Made by a program: the position numbers and the translations under genes. Under the pieces are notes generated by a model. That model ran no database searches, was not told the DNA's origin, and worked only from the letters and a program-made list of their open reading frames with translations. Of a stretch of DNA of 64,000 nt, positions 11,340 through 21,142 are shown piece after piece. The DNA is taken from NCBI GenBank assembly GCA_030704615.1, contig CM060731.1, forward strand, positions 83,742,756 to 83,806,755, given 5' to 3'. Source of the stretch: Takakia lepidozioides (Eukaryota > Streptophyta > Takakiopsida > Takakiales > Takakiaceae). The stretch's first letter is position 1; every line of letters starts with the position of its first letter.

Positions 11340-13020
11340 CTCAAAAATCCACAGTCAGAGTGTTAATGAACCTTGTCTCCGGAATGCGGCCCCTCGTCTT
11401 TGCGCAATAACTGCCAACGGTATGCAGTCAGAAAGTGGGGGGCCGTCCGGATGATGACGGCTGAAGGGGATAAGCCGGCACCGTGCCGTCACATTACTAC
11501 CCCCGAATGGAAATTCGGCACCCAACATCCAACAGAGGAAGCCCGGATGAAGTCGCCTCGGGCGCAGAGGCCGGAGTGTGTGCGACAGAGAACATCCCCT
11601 GGATGGAGATTCGGCGCCGAATTTCCATCCGGTCCCCCCAAAGGGAGTCGTGTCGGGGGTCAGGCCGAAAACTGGACGGCATAAAAACATCCCCAGATGG
11701 AAAAACGGCGCCGAATTTCCATCCGGGGCGATTCGGATGCAGTCGGGGAGGGGGGAGTGGCCTGCAGTTGGCTGTCACATTTCAACCCCCGGACGCAACG
11801 AATATCGAACAGGGGACGCCCGGATGAAGTCGCCTGGGGCACAGAGGCCGGCCAGTGTGCGACAGAGAACATCCCCTGGACGGACATTCGGCGCCGAATT
11901 TCCATCCGGGCCCCCCAAAGGAAGTGTTGTCGGGGGGTCAGAGCGAAAACTGGCCGACATAAAAACCTCCACAGATGGGAAAACGGCGCCGAATTTCAAT
12001 TCGGGGCCGTTCCAATGCAGTCGGGGAGGGGGGAGAGGTCGGAACCTGGCAGTCATATTTCAACCCCCGGGACGGAAATTCGGCACCGAATATCCAACAG
12101 AGCGGCGGAGAGGCGGCACCTCTCCGACAGAGACCATCCCCCGGATGGAGATTCGGCGCCGAATTTCCATCCAGCAGGTAAGTGGAATCTCGGATGGATG
12201 GAGATTCGGCGCCGAATTTCCATCCAGCAGGTAAGTGGAATCGGATGGATGGAGATTCGGCGCCGAATTTCCATCCTGCAGGTAATTCGAATCCCGGACG
12301 AATGGAAATTCGGCGCCGAATTTCCATCCAGCAGGTAAGTGGAATCTCGGATGGATGGAGATTCGGCGCCGAATTTCCATCCTGCAGGTAATTCGAATCC
12401 CGGACGAATGGAAATTCGGCGCCGAATTTCCATCCAGCAGGTAAGTGGAATCTCGGATGGATGGAATTCGGCGCCGAATTTCCATCCTGCAGGTAATTCG
12501 AATCCCGGACGATGGAAATTCGGCGCCGAATTTCCATCCAGCAGGTAAGTGGAATCTCGGATGGATGGAGATTCGGCGCCGAATTTCCATCCTGCAGGTA
12601 ATTCGAATCCCGGACGAATGGAAATTCGGCGCCGAATTTCCATCCAGCAGGTAAGTGGAATCTCGGATGGATGGAGATTCGGCGCCGAATTTCCATCCTG
12701 CAGGTATTCGAATCGGACGAATGGAAATTCGGCGCCGAATTTCCATCCAGCAGGTAAGTGGAACCTCGGATGGATGGAGATTCGGCGCCGAATTTCCATC
12801 CAGGTAAGTGGAACCTCGGATGGATGGAGATTCGGCGCCGGATTTCCATCATGCAGGTAATTCGAATCACGGATGAATGGAAATTCGGCGCCGAATTTCC
12901 ATCCAGCAGGTAAGTCGAATCCCGAATAAATGGAAATCCGGCGCCGAATTTCCATCCAGCAGGTAAGTCGGATCAGTGCCGTATGGATATTCGGCGCCGG
13001 ATTTCCACTCGCCATTTATT
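11340..13020. repeat. Class 1 palindrome array, left half
   Basis: From 11,500 to about 12,130 there are two to three long units (about 290 bp) holding GGATGAAGTCGCCT, GCGACAGAGAACATCCCCTG and the palindrome AAATTCGGCGCCGAATTT. From 12,130 to 13,020 about 15 short units (about 52 bp) follow. Each has a near-perfect palindrome of about 30 bp, GGATGGARATTCGGCGCC and its complement, alternating with linkers CAGCAGGTAAGTGGAAT and TGCAGGTAATTCGAAT. The array sits between the two divergent genes. The stretch 11,340-11,500 shows only the beginning of the pattern. Confidence 0.9.
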
Positions 13021-13400
13021 TCTGAGCGAGGAATTACCTTCGTGCAGGTAATTCCCATATAAGAATTACCTTCATGCAGGTAATTCGCATATAAGAATTA
13101 CCTTCGTGCGGTAATTTCCAGATGACAATTACCTTCCTGCAGGTAATTCCAATCGATGTTTATTCCTCGTCCAGAATTACCTGCACAAAGGTAATTTTCA
13201 TCTGGAAATTACCTGCTGAAGGTAATTCTTATATGGGAATTACCTGCACGAAGGTAATTCCTCGCTCAGAAATAAATGGCGAATGGAAATTCGGCGCCGA
13301 ATATCCATATGGCACCGATCCGACTTACCTGCTGGATGGAAATTCGGCGCCGATTTCCATTCATCCACGATTCGAATTACCTGCAGGATGGAAATTCGGC
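12850..13400. repeat. Large mirror palindrome centred near 13,162
   Basis: The left arm (about 12,850-13,150) returns as its reverse complement in the right arm (about 13,173-13,400). It includes TTTATTTCTGAGCGAGGAAT against ATTCCTCGCTCAGAAATAAA, and the hairpins AATTACCTTCRTGCAGGTAA. One 52-bp unit is missing from the right arm. The unpaired centre is about 22 bp (ATCGATGTTTATTCCTCG). Such a structure can extrude a cruciform or form a long hairpin RNA if transcribed. Confidence 0.85.
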
Positions 13401-14275
13401 GCCGAATTACCTGCTTCAGGGAAATTTGGCGCACCGCCCTACCTGCGCGGATGGAAATTCGGCGCCGGATTTCCATCCGCGCGCTTCCGAATTACCTGCT
13501 CGAAGGAAATTTGGCGCACCGCCCTCCTGCGCGGATGGAAATTCGGCGCCGGATTTCCATCCGCGCGCATCCGGAATTACCTGCTCGAAGGAAATTTGGC
13601 GCACCGCCCTACCTGCGCGGATGGAAATTCGGCGCCGGATTTCCATCCGCGCGCATCCGAATTACCTGCTTGAAGGAAATTTGGCGCACCGCCCTACCTG
13701 CGCGGATGGAAATTCGGCGCCGGATTTCCATCCGCGAGCATCCGAATTACCTGCTTGAAGGAAATTTGGCGAACCGCCCTCCCTGCGCGGATGGAAATTC
13801 GGCGCCGGATTTCCATCCGCGCGCATCCGAATTACCTGCTTGAAGGAAATTTGGCGCACCGCCCTCCTGCGCGGATGGAAATTCGGCGCCGGATTTCCAT
13901 CCGCGCGCATCCGAATTACCTGCTTGAAGGAAATTTGGCGCACCGCCCTACCTGCGCGGATGGAAATTCGGCGCCGGATTTCCATCCGCGCGCATCCGAA
14001 TTACCTGCTTGAAGGAAATTTGGCGCACCGCCCTCCTGCGCGGATGGAAATTCGGCGCCGGATTTCCATCCGCGCGCATCCGAATTACCTGCTTGAAGGA
14101 AATTTGGCGCACCGCCCTCCTGCGCGGATGGAAATTCGGCGCCGGATTTCCATCCGCGCGCATCCGAATTACCTGCTTGAAGGAAATTTGGCGCACCGCC
14201 CTCCTGCGCGGATGGAAATTCGGCGCCGGATTTCCATCCGCGCGCTTCCGAATTACCTGCGTGAGGGAAATTCCG
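13260..14275. repeat. Class 1 palindrome array, right half
   Basis: Eleven or so units of about 83-86 bp, oriented opposite to the left half. Each holds GCGGATGGAAATTCGGCGCC, its complement with GCCGGATTTCCATCCGCGCG, then ATCCGAATTACCTGCTTGAA and GGAAATTTGGCGCACCGCCC. Neighbouring units are nearly identical, pointing to recent expansion or gene-conversion-like homogenisation. The multi-frame open frames here (repeats of MEIRRRISIR-like peptides) are artefacts. Confidence 0.9.
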
Positions 14276-14586
14276 GGACTGTTTTCGTCGATTTTCTTCC
14301 GACATGGAGGGCTTCATCCGACATTTAATTGCGCAGTTGGGCAATAAATGTCGACGGCCGTCGGTTATTATTCGGGCTGGCGACGCATGGCTTCCTGGAC
14401 ACGTACCCTAAATCTCATGCTATACTTGGCTTAACATGGTATTCCAGGCATGTACCCCAAAAAAGGAGATCTTTTTGGCTGGGACTTATGCCGCCTGAAG
14501 GGCGTGGCTCTCCTGAGAGAGACCTCAGATCCAGACCGCGGCGGAAGTTGAAAGCTCTGTACTACGGACGACGGCCAATCTCTCGC

Positions 14587-17500
14587 ATGGCCAAACTGAA
14601 GCTCCAGCAGGAGATTCCAGTGTCTTGCTCACAACCTGCGCCAACTGAAGCCGAGTACTCTCAGGCAAGCCACTTCTGCTTTCGGTTTGTTCGATTTCTT
14701 TTTTGCTTTCGCTTCGTTACCTCGCTTTGTTTCTGCATCTTCATCCTGGCTTTGCTTATGAGTGAACTTTAGATAGTTGACTGAACCTTAGATTGTTTGC
14801 AATGCGTGTGCAAATCCGGCAGCTCTGGAGAAGGCTGCTTGTGCATGTCATTCTTAGGCAATGGTTGCATTTGTTTTCATTGTTGTTGCATGGCTCTCCA
14901 TACTTCCTAAACTTGTTATGTTTTCATTTTTGCTACATGATTGCTGCTATGGTGGTTGCGCTGCTGCTTTTTGCACCACTGTTGGTGTTCACGATTTTTG
15001 TCAATCACAGAGTGACGACGAGCCCGGCACGCTGGTGGTATCATCGACAGCTCCAACTCATCGCATGTTTGAATCGCCCAACTTGGGGCGAGAGGGCAAA
15101 CTTAAATCTTTTGTTGGTGGACGGGAGGACTTGCAACGAGATTACGATAGAGTAGGCATTGGGGAGGTTGGTGCAGGCGGCATGGCAGGTGAAGGGCGTG
15201 AGGACATGAGGACAGCAGATCCGGCAATGGAGGTTGTTCATGCACATGCAGTAGGGCCCGCCCACGCAAAGAAAAAGAAGAAAGCTAAGCACATGCAATC
15301 CCCGGCGAGAGAGCAGTCACGGGCTGCGGAGGGGGGAGTGAGCAGTGCGCGCGAGGGTGTCAGTTCGCCTCAATCAAAGGTGGTCGTCCTGGAGGGCTCC
15401 CCTGTTGCTAGCCCTAGTAAGAAACAGAAAGCCCGTGAGAGGGCAAAAGAGAGGGCAAAAGAACAGACGAGACAGAATGCTAGCAAGGAGGAAAGACAAA
15501 AGGCAGCTGAAGAGGCCAGGGGTGCCCAAATGACAGATGCCAATGTAAGCGAGGGACACACAGAGACGGTGGATCCCTACAAGACACCACAGAGAGGCAG
15601 TAGCACACCGGTTAGACCATCGCGGGCAAGTGCAGCCCCCGCAATTACCCATACGGTGGAGAGTGGAGGAGAGGAAAGAACACCTGAAAGAGCACCGATT
15701 GTGCAAGTTCGAGGTGAAGCCAGGGAGAGGGCAGTAGAGACGACGAGAGTGCTGGAGGTGGTTTCGCAGGTGGCTGACCCTGTTGAGGAGGACGACATGG
15801 ATGTTTCTGACCAGGATGACATTCTCCGGACATCCCCAGGCCCCAAACCCGGAGCATACAGGCTGGATTTGGCGGTCTTGGTGGGCTGCCGGAAAACCCC
15901 TCTGCAGCAGACGTCATGTCTGAGGCGGATATGAAGTTGGCCGCTGCCAAGATGTTGGAGGCAACCCACAGCAACATTGGCAGGGTGCTGGGGGGCATGG
16001 TGTACCCGGCCAAGCTTCGAATTCCCCTTTGCCGCTTGGTGTCATTGCAGGTGGTGAGACCTGCCCTCCCAGGCGATATCGACAAGCTGAAATTCTCTTT
16101 CCGGGATGGATATCGAATGGGGTCTGCCGCCTTTTACGTTTCCATTGAGAACGACCACGGAGCTTCCCGTGCCCACACTTCCGATGAGGTGGACAAATGG
16201 GGTCCCCATTGGCAAACGCGAAATGAGGAGTTCGAGAGATCGATTGCTAGTGATCCTCTTTTCCAGCACATGTCCGGTAAGATGTTCTACGTTGGGACGG
16301 CAATCATCGCCTCCTGGCATGGATGGAGCACATTGCCCAAGCCCACCCCAACGATCTCGATTGGCATTTCGCCGTCGATTGTGTTGTGCTGAAGGTTGCG
16401 GGGCCCAAAGATCGCAGTCTTCTCAAAGCTGCAATGGCCGACATCAACTCGTAAGCTACAACCCCTCTCGCTTTTGGACTTTGAATTTGGAAGTCATTTC
16501 ATTGCGAATCCTCATATATGATGAAAATTCCCATTTCAGTATTGTTTGATGGAAATGTGGCACTGCAGGGTGACTGAGAATGCCTTCATTGCCACCAACT
16601 TGTCCCATATGCTCTTCCGAGTGAAGGATGTCGGGAAGCAGGGGGTGCAAGAGTTTGCCAATTCCCTCAGTGCCGACCTCCTGCGCAAGTCGGAGGCAAA
16701 GGCAGACAGAACCTGGTATAGGCTGAGCGTCGACGCCATGGTGGACTACATATTTCGGGTAAAGCTCCTCACAGTTTTGTTGAGCTAATTTGTCTCTCCT
16801 CCCCCAATAGAAGAAATTGTGTTGAGCAGGATCTCTAATCTTATGTGCTGCTTTTCGACAGACGAAAATACAGCAGGATTTGGCACATGCGCGGAGGTTC
16901 TACATGGAGTCAGAGGAGAAGAATCCAACCCTCCCGGAACTCGAATCGTATGTCAAAGCTGCGGAGGTGAGGGCCCGCATAAAGTACAAGTCGCGGATGG
17001 TAAAGTACGTGGCCATAGCTGATCCCGCCCTTGGTGCCGACTTTCTGGTGGAGGTGGGAAAGCACTACTCTCGCGCTCTGAAGCCCACGATGACATTGGA
17101 GAAGCTCCATCGTCTAGCCACATCCTGTGTGGATGCAACAGAAAAGGTGATACATTCTTAACCAAATTGTGGTGGCAACAACTCCTTTTTGTGGTGTTTG
17201 GCGCTTACGAATATGCTGGGTGGTTGGACAGACCCGGTGGCTCCAAATCTGGAATGGTTCCCAAAGTACCAGGGACATGTGGAGCTTCCCCAAACCGGAC
17301 AAACTCTCTGACCCCACATTCGACATGTGGATGAACCGCATGACATGGTGGTTTCAGGTACTTCCCCACGCTTCGTTTGGGGCTTCTACTCTAGTAGGGG
17401 GTGGATTCATTGTATTTTTTGAGGAAAGCGATCTGATGGACAATCTCCACAGGTGACGACGAATGCGCAAGAGCAGCTGGACACACAAGCACATCAGTTC

Positions 17501-20500
17501 AAGATGGAGATATCTCCTGCAGCAGAGAGCCTACGTGACTATGTGACGAGGTACTTTCTGCTCTACAAAACCAACCTATTCTTTCGGGAGATAGCAGATG
17601 CTCGCCGGAGCCACGAGTTCACCGACCAGCCGAACGCGGACAAAGCAGCAATGCGCCTTCTGTACAGGTACATACGCGCTGCCTTTCTTTCAAGTCCTGG
17701 CATTTCAGGATGTTAGAGGCCTAAGTGGTGTTAGGGAAAATGGCGCCGAATTTCCAGTCAGGGCTCCGAAAATGGCAAAGTCCCTAGACTGGCTGGCCCG
17801 GAACTGGAAATTCGGCGCCATTTTCCAGTTCCAGGCCCTATTGCCGTTCAGGGACTTAGCCATTTTCGGGCTAAGTCCCTAGTGTGGCTGGCCCGGAACT
17901 GGAAATTCGGCGCCGTTTTCCAGTTCTAGGCCCTATTGCCGTCCAGGGACTTAGCCATTTTCGGGCTAAGTCCCTAGACTGGCTGGCCCTGAAGTGGAAA
18001 TTCGGCGCCATATTCCAGTTCCAGGCCCTATTGCCGTCCAGGGACTTAGCCATTTTCGGTCTAAGTCCCTAGGGTGGCTGGCCCGGAACTGGAAATTCGG
18101 CGCCGTTTTCCAGTTCTAGGCCCTATTGCCGTCCAGGGACTTAGCCATTTTCGGGCTAAGTCCCTAGACTGGCTGGCCCTGAAGTGGAAATTCGGCGCCA
18201 TATTCCAGTTCCAGGCCCTATTGCCGTCCAGGGACTTAGCCATTTTCGGTCTAAGTCCCTAGGGTGGCTGGCCCGGAACTGGAAATTCGGCGCCGTTTTC
18301 CAGTTCTAGGCCCTATTGCCGTCCAGGGACTTAGCCATTTTTGGTCTAAGTCCCTAGGGTGGCTGGCCCGGAAGTGGAAATTCGGCGCCGTTTTCCAGTT
18401 CCAGGCCCTATTGCCGTCCAGGGACTTAGCCATTTTCGGGCTAAGTCCCTAGACTGGGTGGCCCTGAAGTGGAAATTCGGCGCCATATTCCAGTTGTAGG
18501 CCCTATTGCCGTTCAGGGACTTAGCCATTTTCGGACCTCATTGGGTTTTTCATGAATGCAGGTACTGTAAGTTCTCGCTTTTGGAGAAAGGTCATCTGTC
18601 TTTCGAGCCACCATTCTTCCTGGCATGGAGGAACCCTGGGGCTGACTCCATGTACACTGACGATATTGTGAAGGAGTGGCATCTGGAACATTTGCGTGAT
18701 TGCCCTTGGTATGTGGACCTTCCGCCCGGCTCGCTCGACCCATCCGAGTTTCAATTGAAGCTGGATGCTGAATTCCGACGAAACCGGGCTCCGCTGCCTC
18801 CGTTGGGTGCAAAAGAGGCAAAAGCGCTTGCGAACTCCAGGAAAGCGGCAGAGCCTGCTCAGGCAGGAATTCAGAAGAAATTGCATGAGAAGAGTAAAGG
18901 TCAAAGGAAAAGGACAAGGAAACAGGTGACTGCAGTAACACCCAAAAAGAAGAAAACCATCGGGGCATCGGAGGAGGCGCAGGAGGGGACCCAAGAGAGT
19001 GACTCCGACGCCGATTTTGTTCAAGGTCCTGCGACTGCTGTTGCTCCTACCCAGTCACCGGTCGTCCGGGTTCCCAAGTCAGTTCGGAGTGGGACTGGCT
19101 CTGCCAAGAAGTTGGCATTTGAGGGCGAGCCTACACGGCGGTATTCGGCGGTGACGTTTACGCACAGGCCAAAGCTAGAACCTCCAACCATCATCCAATG
19201 CGTCAATGAGAGCTTCCTTGACGCTCTCGCTGCCAGGGCGAAGAAGGTGGCACACAACAAGTCTCTGGCGGAGCAGAAGGGGAAAGCCAAGAAGAGGGCT
19301 GCCGGTACAGAGCCTAAAGACACCCCTGGTTTTGAAGCCATGATGGAATTCTTCACGGCTGTGAGCACGAATTGCAAGAGCACTCGGGGGGGGGGTTGAG
19401 GTGGAGAGAGCTTGCGACATGATTCTCCTCGACATTCCAGATGGGGAGCTGCTGGAGGGCCTGGATGGTGTGCCCACCTGGAACAGGTTTACTGAGGACT
19501 ACTGGAAAGCCGGGTTTGGGCTGGCGGGGATGCTTCTGGATGACGGTGGATGTGTGGTTGTCCTTGCCACGAGAGGGAAGACCACAGAGAATGCGGTGGC
19601 AAGGTGGACACCGAAAAGTGTCACCCCGGTCCTCCTCAGAAAATGGTTCTGCATCAGTACGCAGGGGTTGCGAACAGAGGGCCAAAGTGTAAGTTATCAA
19701 TCTATTGCATTCACTTCATATTGTGGTGTATGTTAAGTAGACCCTGGAATTGATCCCTTCTTTGTTGGATGTGCAGACATTGGTGTTTGAGGCATATTGC
19801 TTTGTGAAGAGAGGGTCTACGTTCAAATTCCGCAACGACGGTCGTCTTGTTGATGCCGCTGTGGACCCTGTAACCTACGATGTCCTCTACAACTATGTGC
19901 CCCACTCTAGTATGCCGAAGGACACAAAGACAGGCAAACCGTGGCGGTACAGCCGGACCCGAAGCCCTGCTTTCATCCAAACCCTCATGGAGACGTGCTC
20001 GGATGTCCAAGGGCGGATTCTGGACCTCACATGCGGCACGGGTAAGCCTTCACGTGCTCAGTTTGTCCCCTGGCCCCATTGCAATTGCATGCCGCAAGCT
20101 ATTAACCGCCCGCTTTGTTCCTCAGGTGCTTCAATGTGGGCAGGGACGTTGTCCGACAGGCATGTGTTCGCCTTCGAGCCAGATACTGCCCTCCACAACT
20201 CGGAACTTGCAGCGGCTGAACGTCTGCCGAAAGAGGAAGAGGCATCCTCGGAGGATGAGGAAAAATCCGAGAAGGAGCAGGGGGAGGAAGTTGGGATCGA
20301 GGCCGAGGAGCCCCCGGTTTACGAGTGAGTGGTGGCATTGTAAGTTGCCTCCAGATTTTGTGAGGCACCTCCCTCCGCTCTCTTATTTCATTGAAAACCC
20401 TTTCTGGTTGTGCTGGTATTGACATTCTTCAAGTGGATTTGTTCTTACTGTAGGATGCCAAGTACTGCCGGAGGGACGTCTACACCGGAGTTCATGGGCA

Positions 20501-20913
20501 GGAGGAACGTGCCTTTTTTTGCCAGGGGAGATTTCATGCCTAGTCCAGAAAGGGAGTACATCCTGCCTACTTATGCTGCCCGGCTTGCTTCGGTGTCCAT
20601 TAGGAGGTGTTCCGAACGTAGTCGTGTACAGCAGATTTTAGACGAGGCAAGCCTCAAGAAAATGAAGATGAGGGAGGAGGCAGCAGCTATTAGAGCCCGT
20701 CGGGCTCGTAGATTTGTGTTGGATTCTGCTGAGGAAAGTGGGGGAGAAGACGCAGAAGATTCCCAGGAGGTGAGGTGGACAGTCCCCCAAGGAGAGGACG
20801 GGATTTTTGAGAGGCATAGTGGAACTGATGCATCACAGAGCTCGGAGGATGAGGGGGATGAGGGGGATGAGGAAGAAGGTGGGGCAAGTTCCTCGGAGGG
20901 TGTAGGAGAGTAG
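14587..20913 (+). CDS. Cargo gene copy 1: ParB-like domain fused to beta-class DNA methyltransferase-like domain
   Basis: My ten-exon model: 14,587-14,664; 15,011-16,450; 16,569-16,758; 16,862-17,146; 17,232-17,357; 17,453-17,667; 18,562-19,688; 19,777-20,041; 20,126-20,324; 20,454-20,913. Phases match throughout, and intron 1 would be GC-AG. Product order: a disordered Lys/Glu-rich N-terminus; a ParB/sulfiredoxin-like domain (VVRPALPGDIDKL ... GKMFYV then WDGNHRLLAW in the next frame); a helical middle; a charged linker; then a methyltransferase-like part with CDMILLDIPDG (motif IV position), TRSPAFIQTLMETCSD (motif X) and GRILDLTCGTGASMW ... FAFEPD (motif I, split by intron 8). The order IV-X-I is that of beta-class N6-adenine/N4-cytosine methyltransferases; ParB-MTase fusions are known from phages and bacteria. 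An acidic C-terminus closes it. Single-base shifts at about 15,850, about 16,292 and in a G10 run at 19,386-19,395 break the frame, either as decay or as sequence error. A paralog at 34.9-38.7 kb supports the exons. Confidence 0.72.
14665..15010 (+). other. Intron 1 of the cargo gene (GC-AG)
   Basis: The donor TCTCAG|GCAAGC and acceptor TCACAG|AGTGAC join EAEYSQ to SDDEPG in phase 0. GC donors are a known minor class in plants and need a strong flanking consensus, as here. It is a prediction only. Confidence 0.5.
17735..18540. repeat. 190-bp higher-order repeat with two hairpins, inside intron 6
   Basis: Within intron 6 (17,668-18,561) about eight 95-bp monomers are arranged as a dimer that repeats at exactly 190 bp (17,884, 18,074 and 18,264 start identical blocks). 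Each monomer holds CTGGAAATTCGGCGCCGTTTTCCAG or the CATATT variant (given here in two parts: GGAAATTCGGCGCC, then R-TWTTCCAG) and a second inverted repeat, GGGACTTAGCC...GGCTAAGTCCC. The paralog's intron 6 (36,192-36,337) holds a single class 2 palindrome at the same place. Confidence 0.88.
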
Positions 20914-20976
20914 TGCCCATTCCGGCTATGACAGTTAGAACACACTTGTATAGACGTGGCTTGCCACAAAATTTGC

Positions 20977-20982
20977 AATAAA
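20977..20982 (+). promoter_or_regulatory. Poly(A) signal AATAAA of the cargo gene
   Basis: AATAAA stands 64 bp after the stop codon at 20,911-20,913 and about 150 bp before the right end of the element, a good place for 3'-end formation. Confidence 0.55.
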
Positions 20983-21074
20983 ATGTTGCATTTTAAGTCC
21001 ACTGGTGTCACATTCCAACTTCACATGACCCTATTTCCGTGCCTCCTAACCCTATTTCCGTGGACTCACAATGG

Positions 21075-21134
21075 TCTGCTCATGCTTTTTTTTTTTCCGC
21101 TCATGCTCATGCCGCTCATGAAATAGCAGCCCCC
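21075..21134 (-). repeat. Right terminal inverted repeat
   Basis: Reads, on the reverse strand, GGGGGCTGCTATTTCATGAG followed by CATGAGC motifs and a T/A run. It pairs with the left end at 6,778 over GCTATTTCATGAGC. The conserved sub-end CCCTATTTCCGTGGACTCAC at 21,049-21,068 has counterparts before the right ends at 42,271 and 54,428. Confidence 0.85.
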
Positions 21135-21142
21135 CACGGGAG
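21135..21142. repeat. Right target-site duplication CACGGGAG
   Basis: An exact copy of the left flank at 6,770-6,777. Beyond it the interrupted reading frame resumes with TAC AGT CGG GCT ATG. Confidence 0.9.

Larger units (their letters stand above)
6778..21134. mobile_element. Complete 14.36-kb Mutator-like transposon with ParB-methyltransferase cargo
   Basis: The element begins GAGGTTTGCTATTTCATGAG and ends with the inverted counterpart of GGGGGCTGCTATTTCATGAG. It is flanked by an exact 8-bp duplication. Inside, left to right, are a subterminal repeat array (7,028-7,458), a two-exon MULE transposase on the reverse strand (7,611-11,203), a 2.8-kb palindrome array (11,500-14,275), a ten-exon cargo gene on the forward strand (14,587-20,913) and the right end. 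The two genes diverge from the array, which may therefore hold both promoters. The transposase is uninterrupted; the cargo gene carries three apparent single-base shifts. Other parts of the same family lie at 23.3-24.1, 34.9-42.3, 43.4-47.8, 48.3-48.8 and 54.4-55.1 kb. The termini, duplication and gene content are seen directly; mobility is inferred. Confidence 0.9.

Noticed and set aside
12130-13020. CRISPR-like array (regular repeats of about 30 bp with short spacers)
   Set aside because: The spacers are themselves repeated, the repeats are full palindromes and the setting is a eukaryotic transposon.
11373-14347. Many overlapping open frames encoding repeats like MEIRRRISIR or WKFGAEFPS on both strands
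   Set aside because: They arise because the palindromic repeat unit lacks stops in several frames. All frames and both strands are open alike, and the unit length changes frame between repeats.
14329-14772. 147-aa frame directly upstream of the cargo gene
   Set aside because: It ends in a T-rich run that fits intron 1, and the frame that joins the next exon by splicing starts at 14,587 in another phase.
17598-18528. Small ORFs of about 60 codons at a 190-bp period
   Set aside because: They are made by the intronic higher-order repeat and have no independent support.
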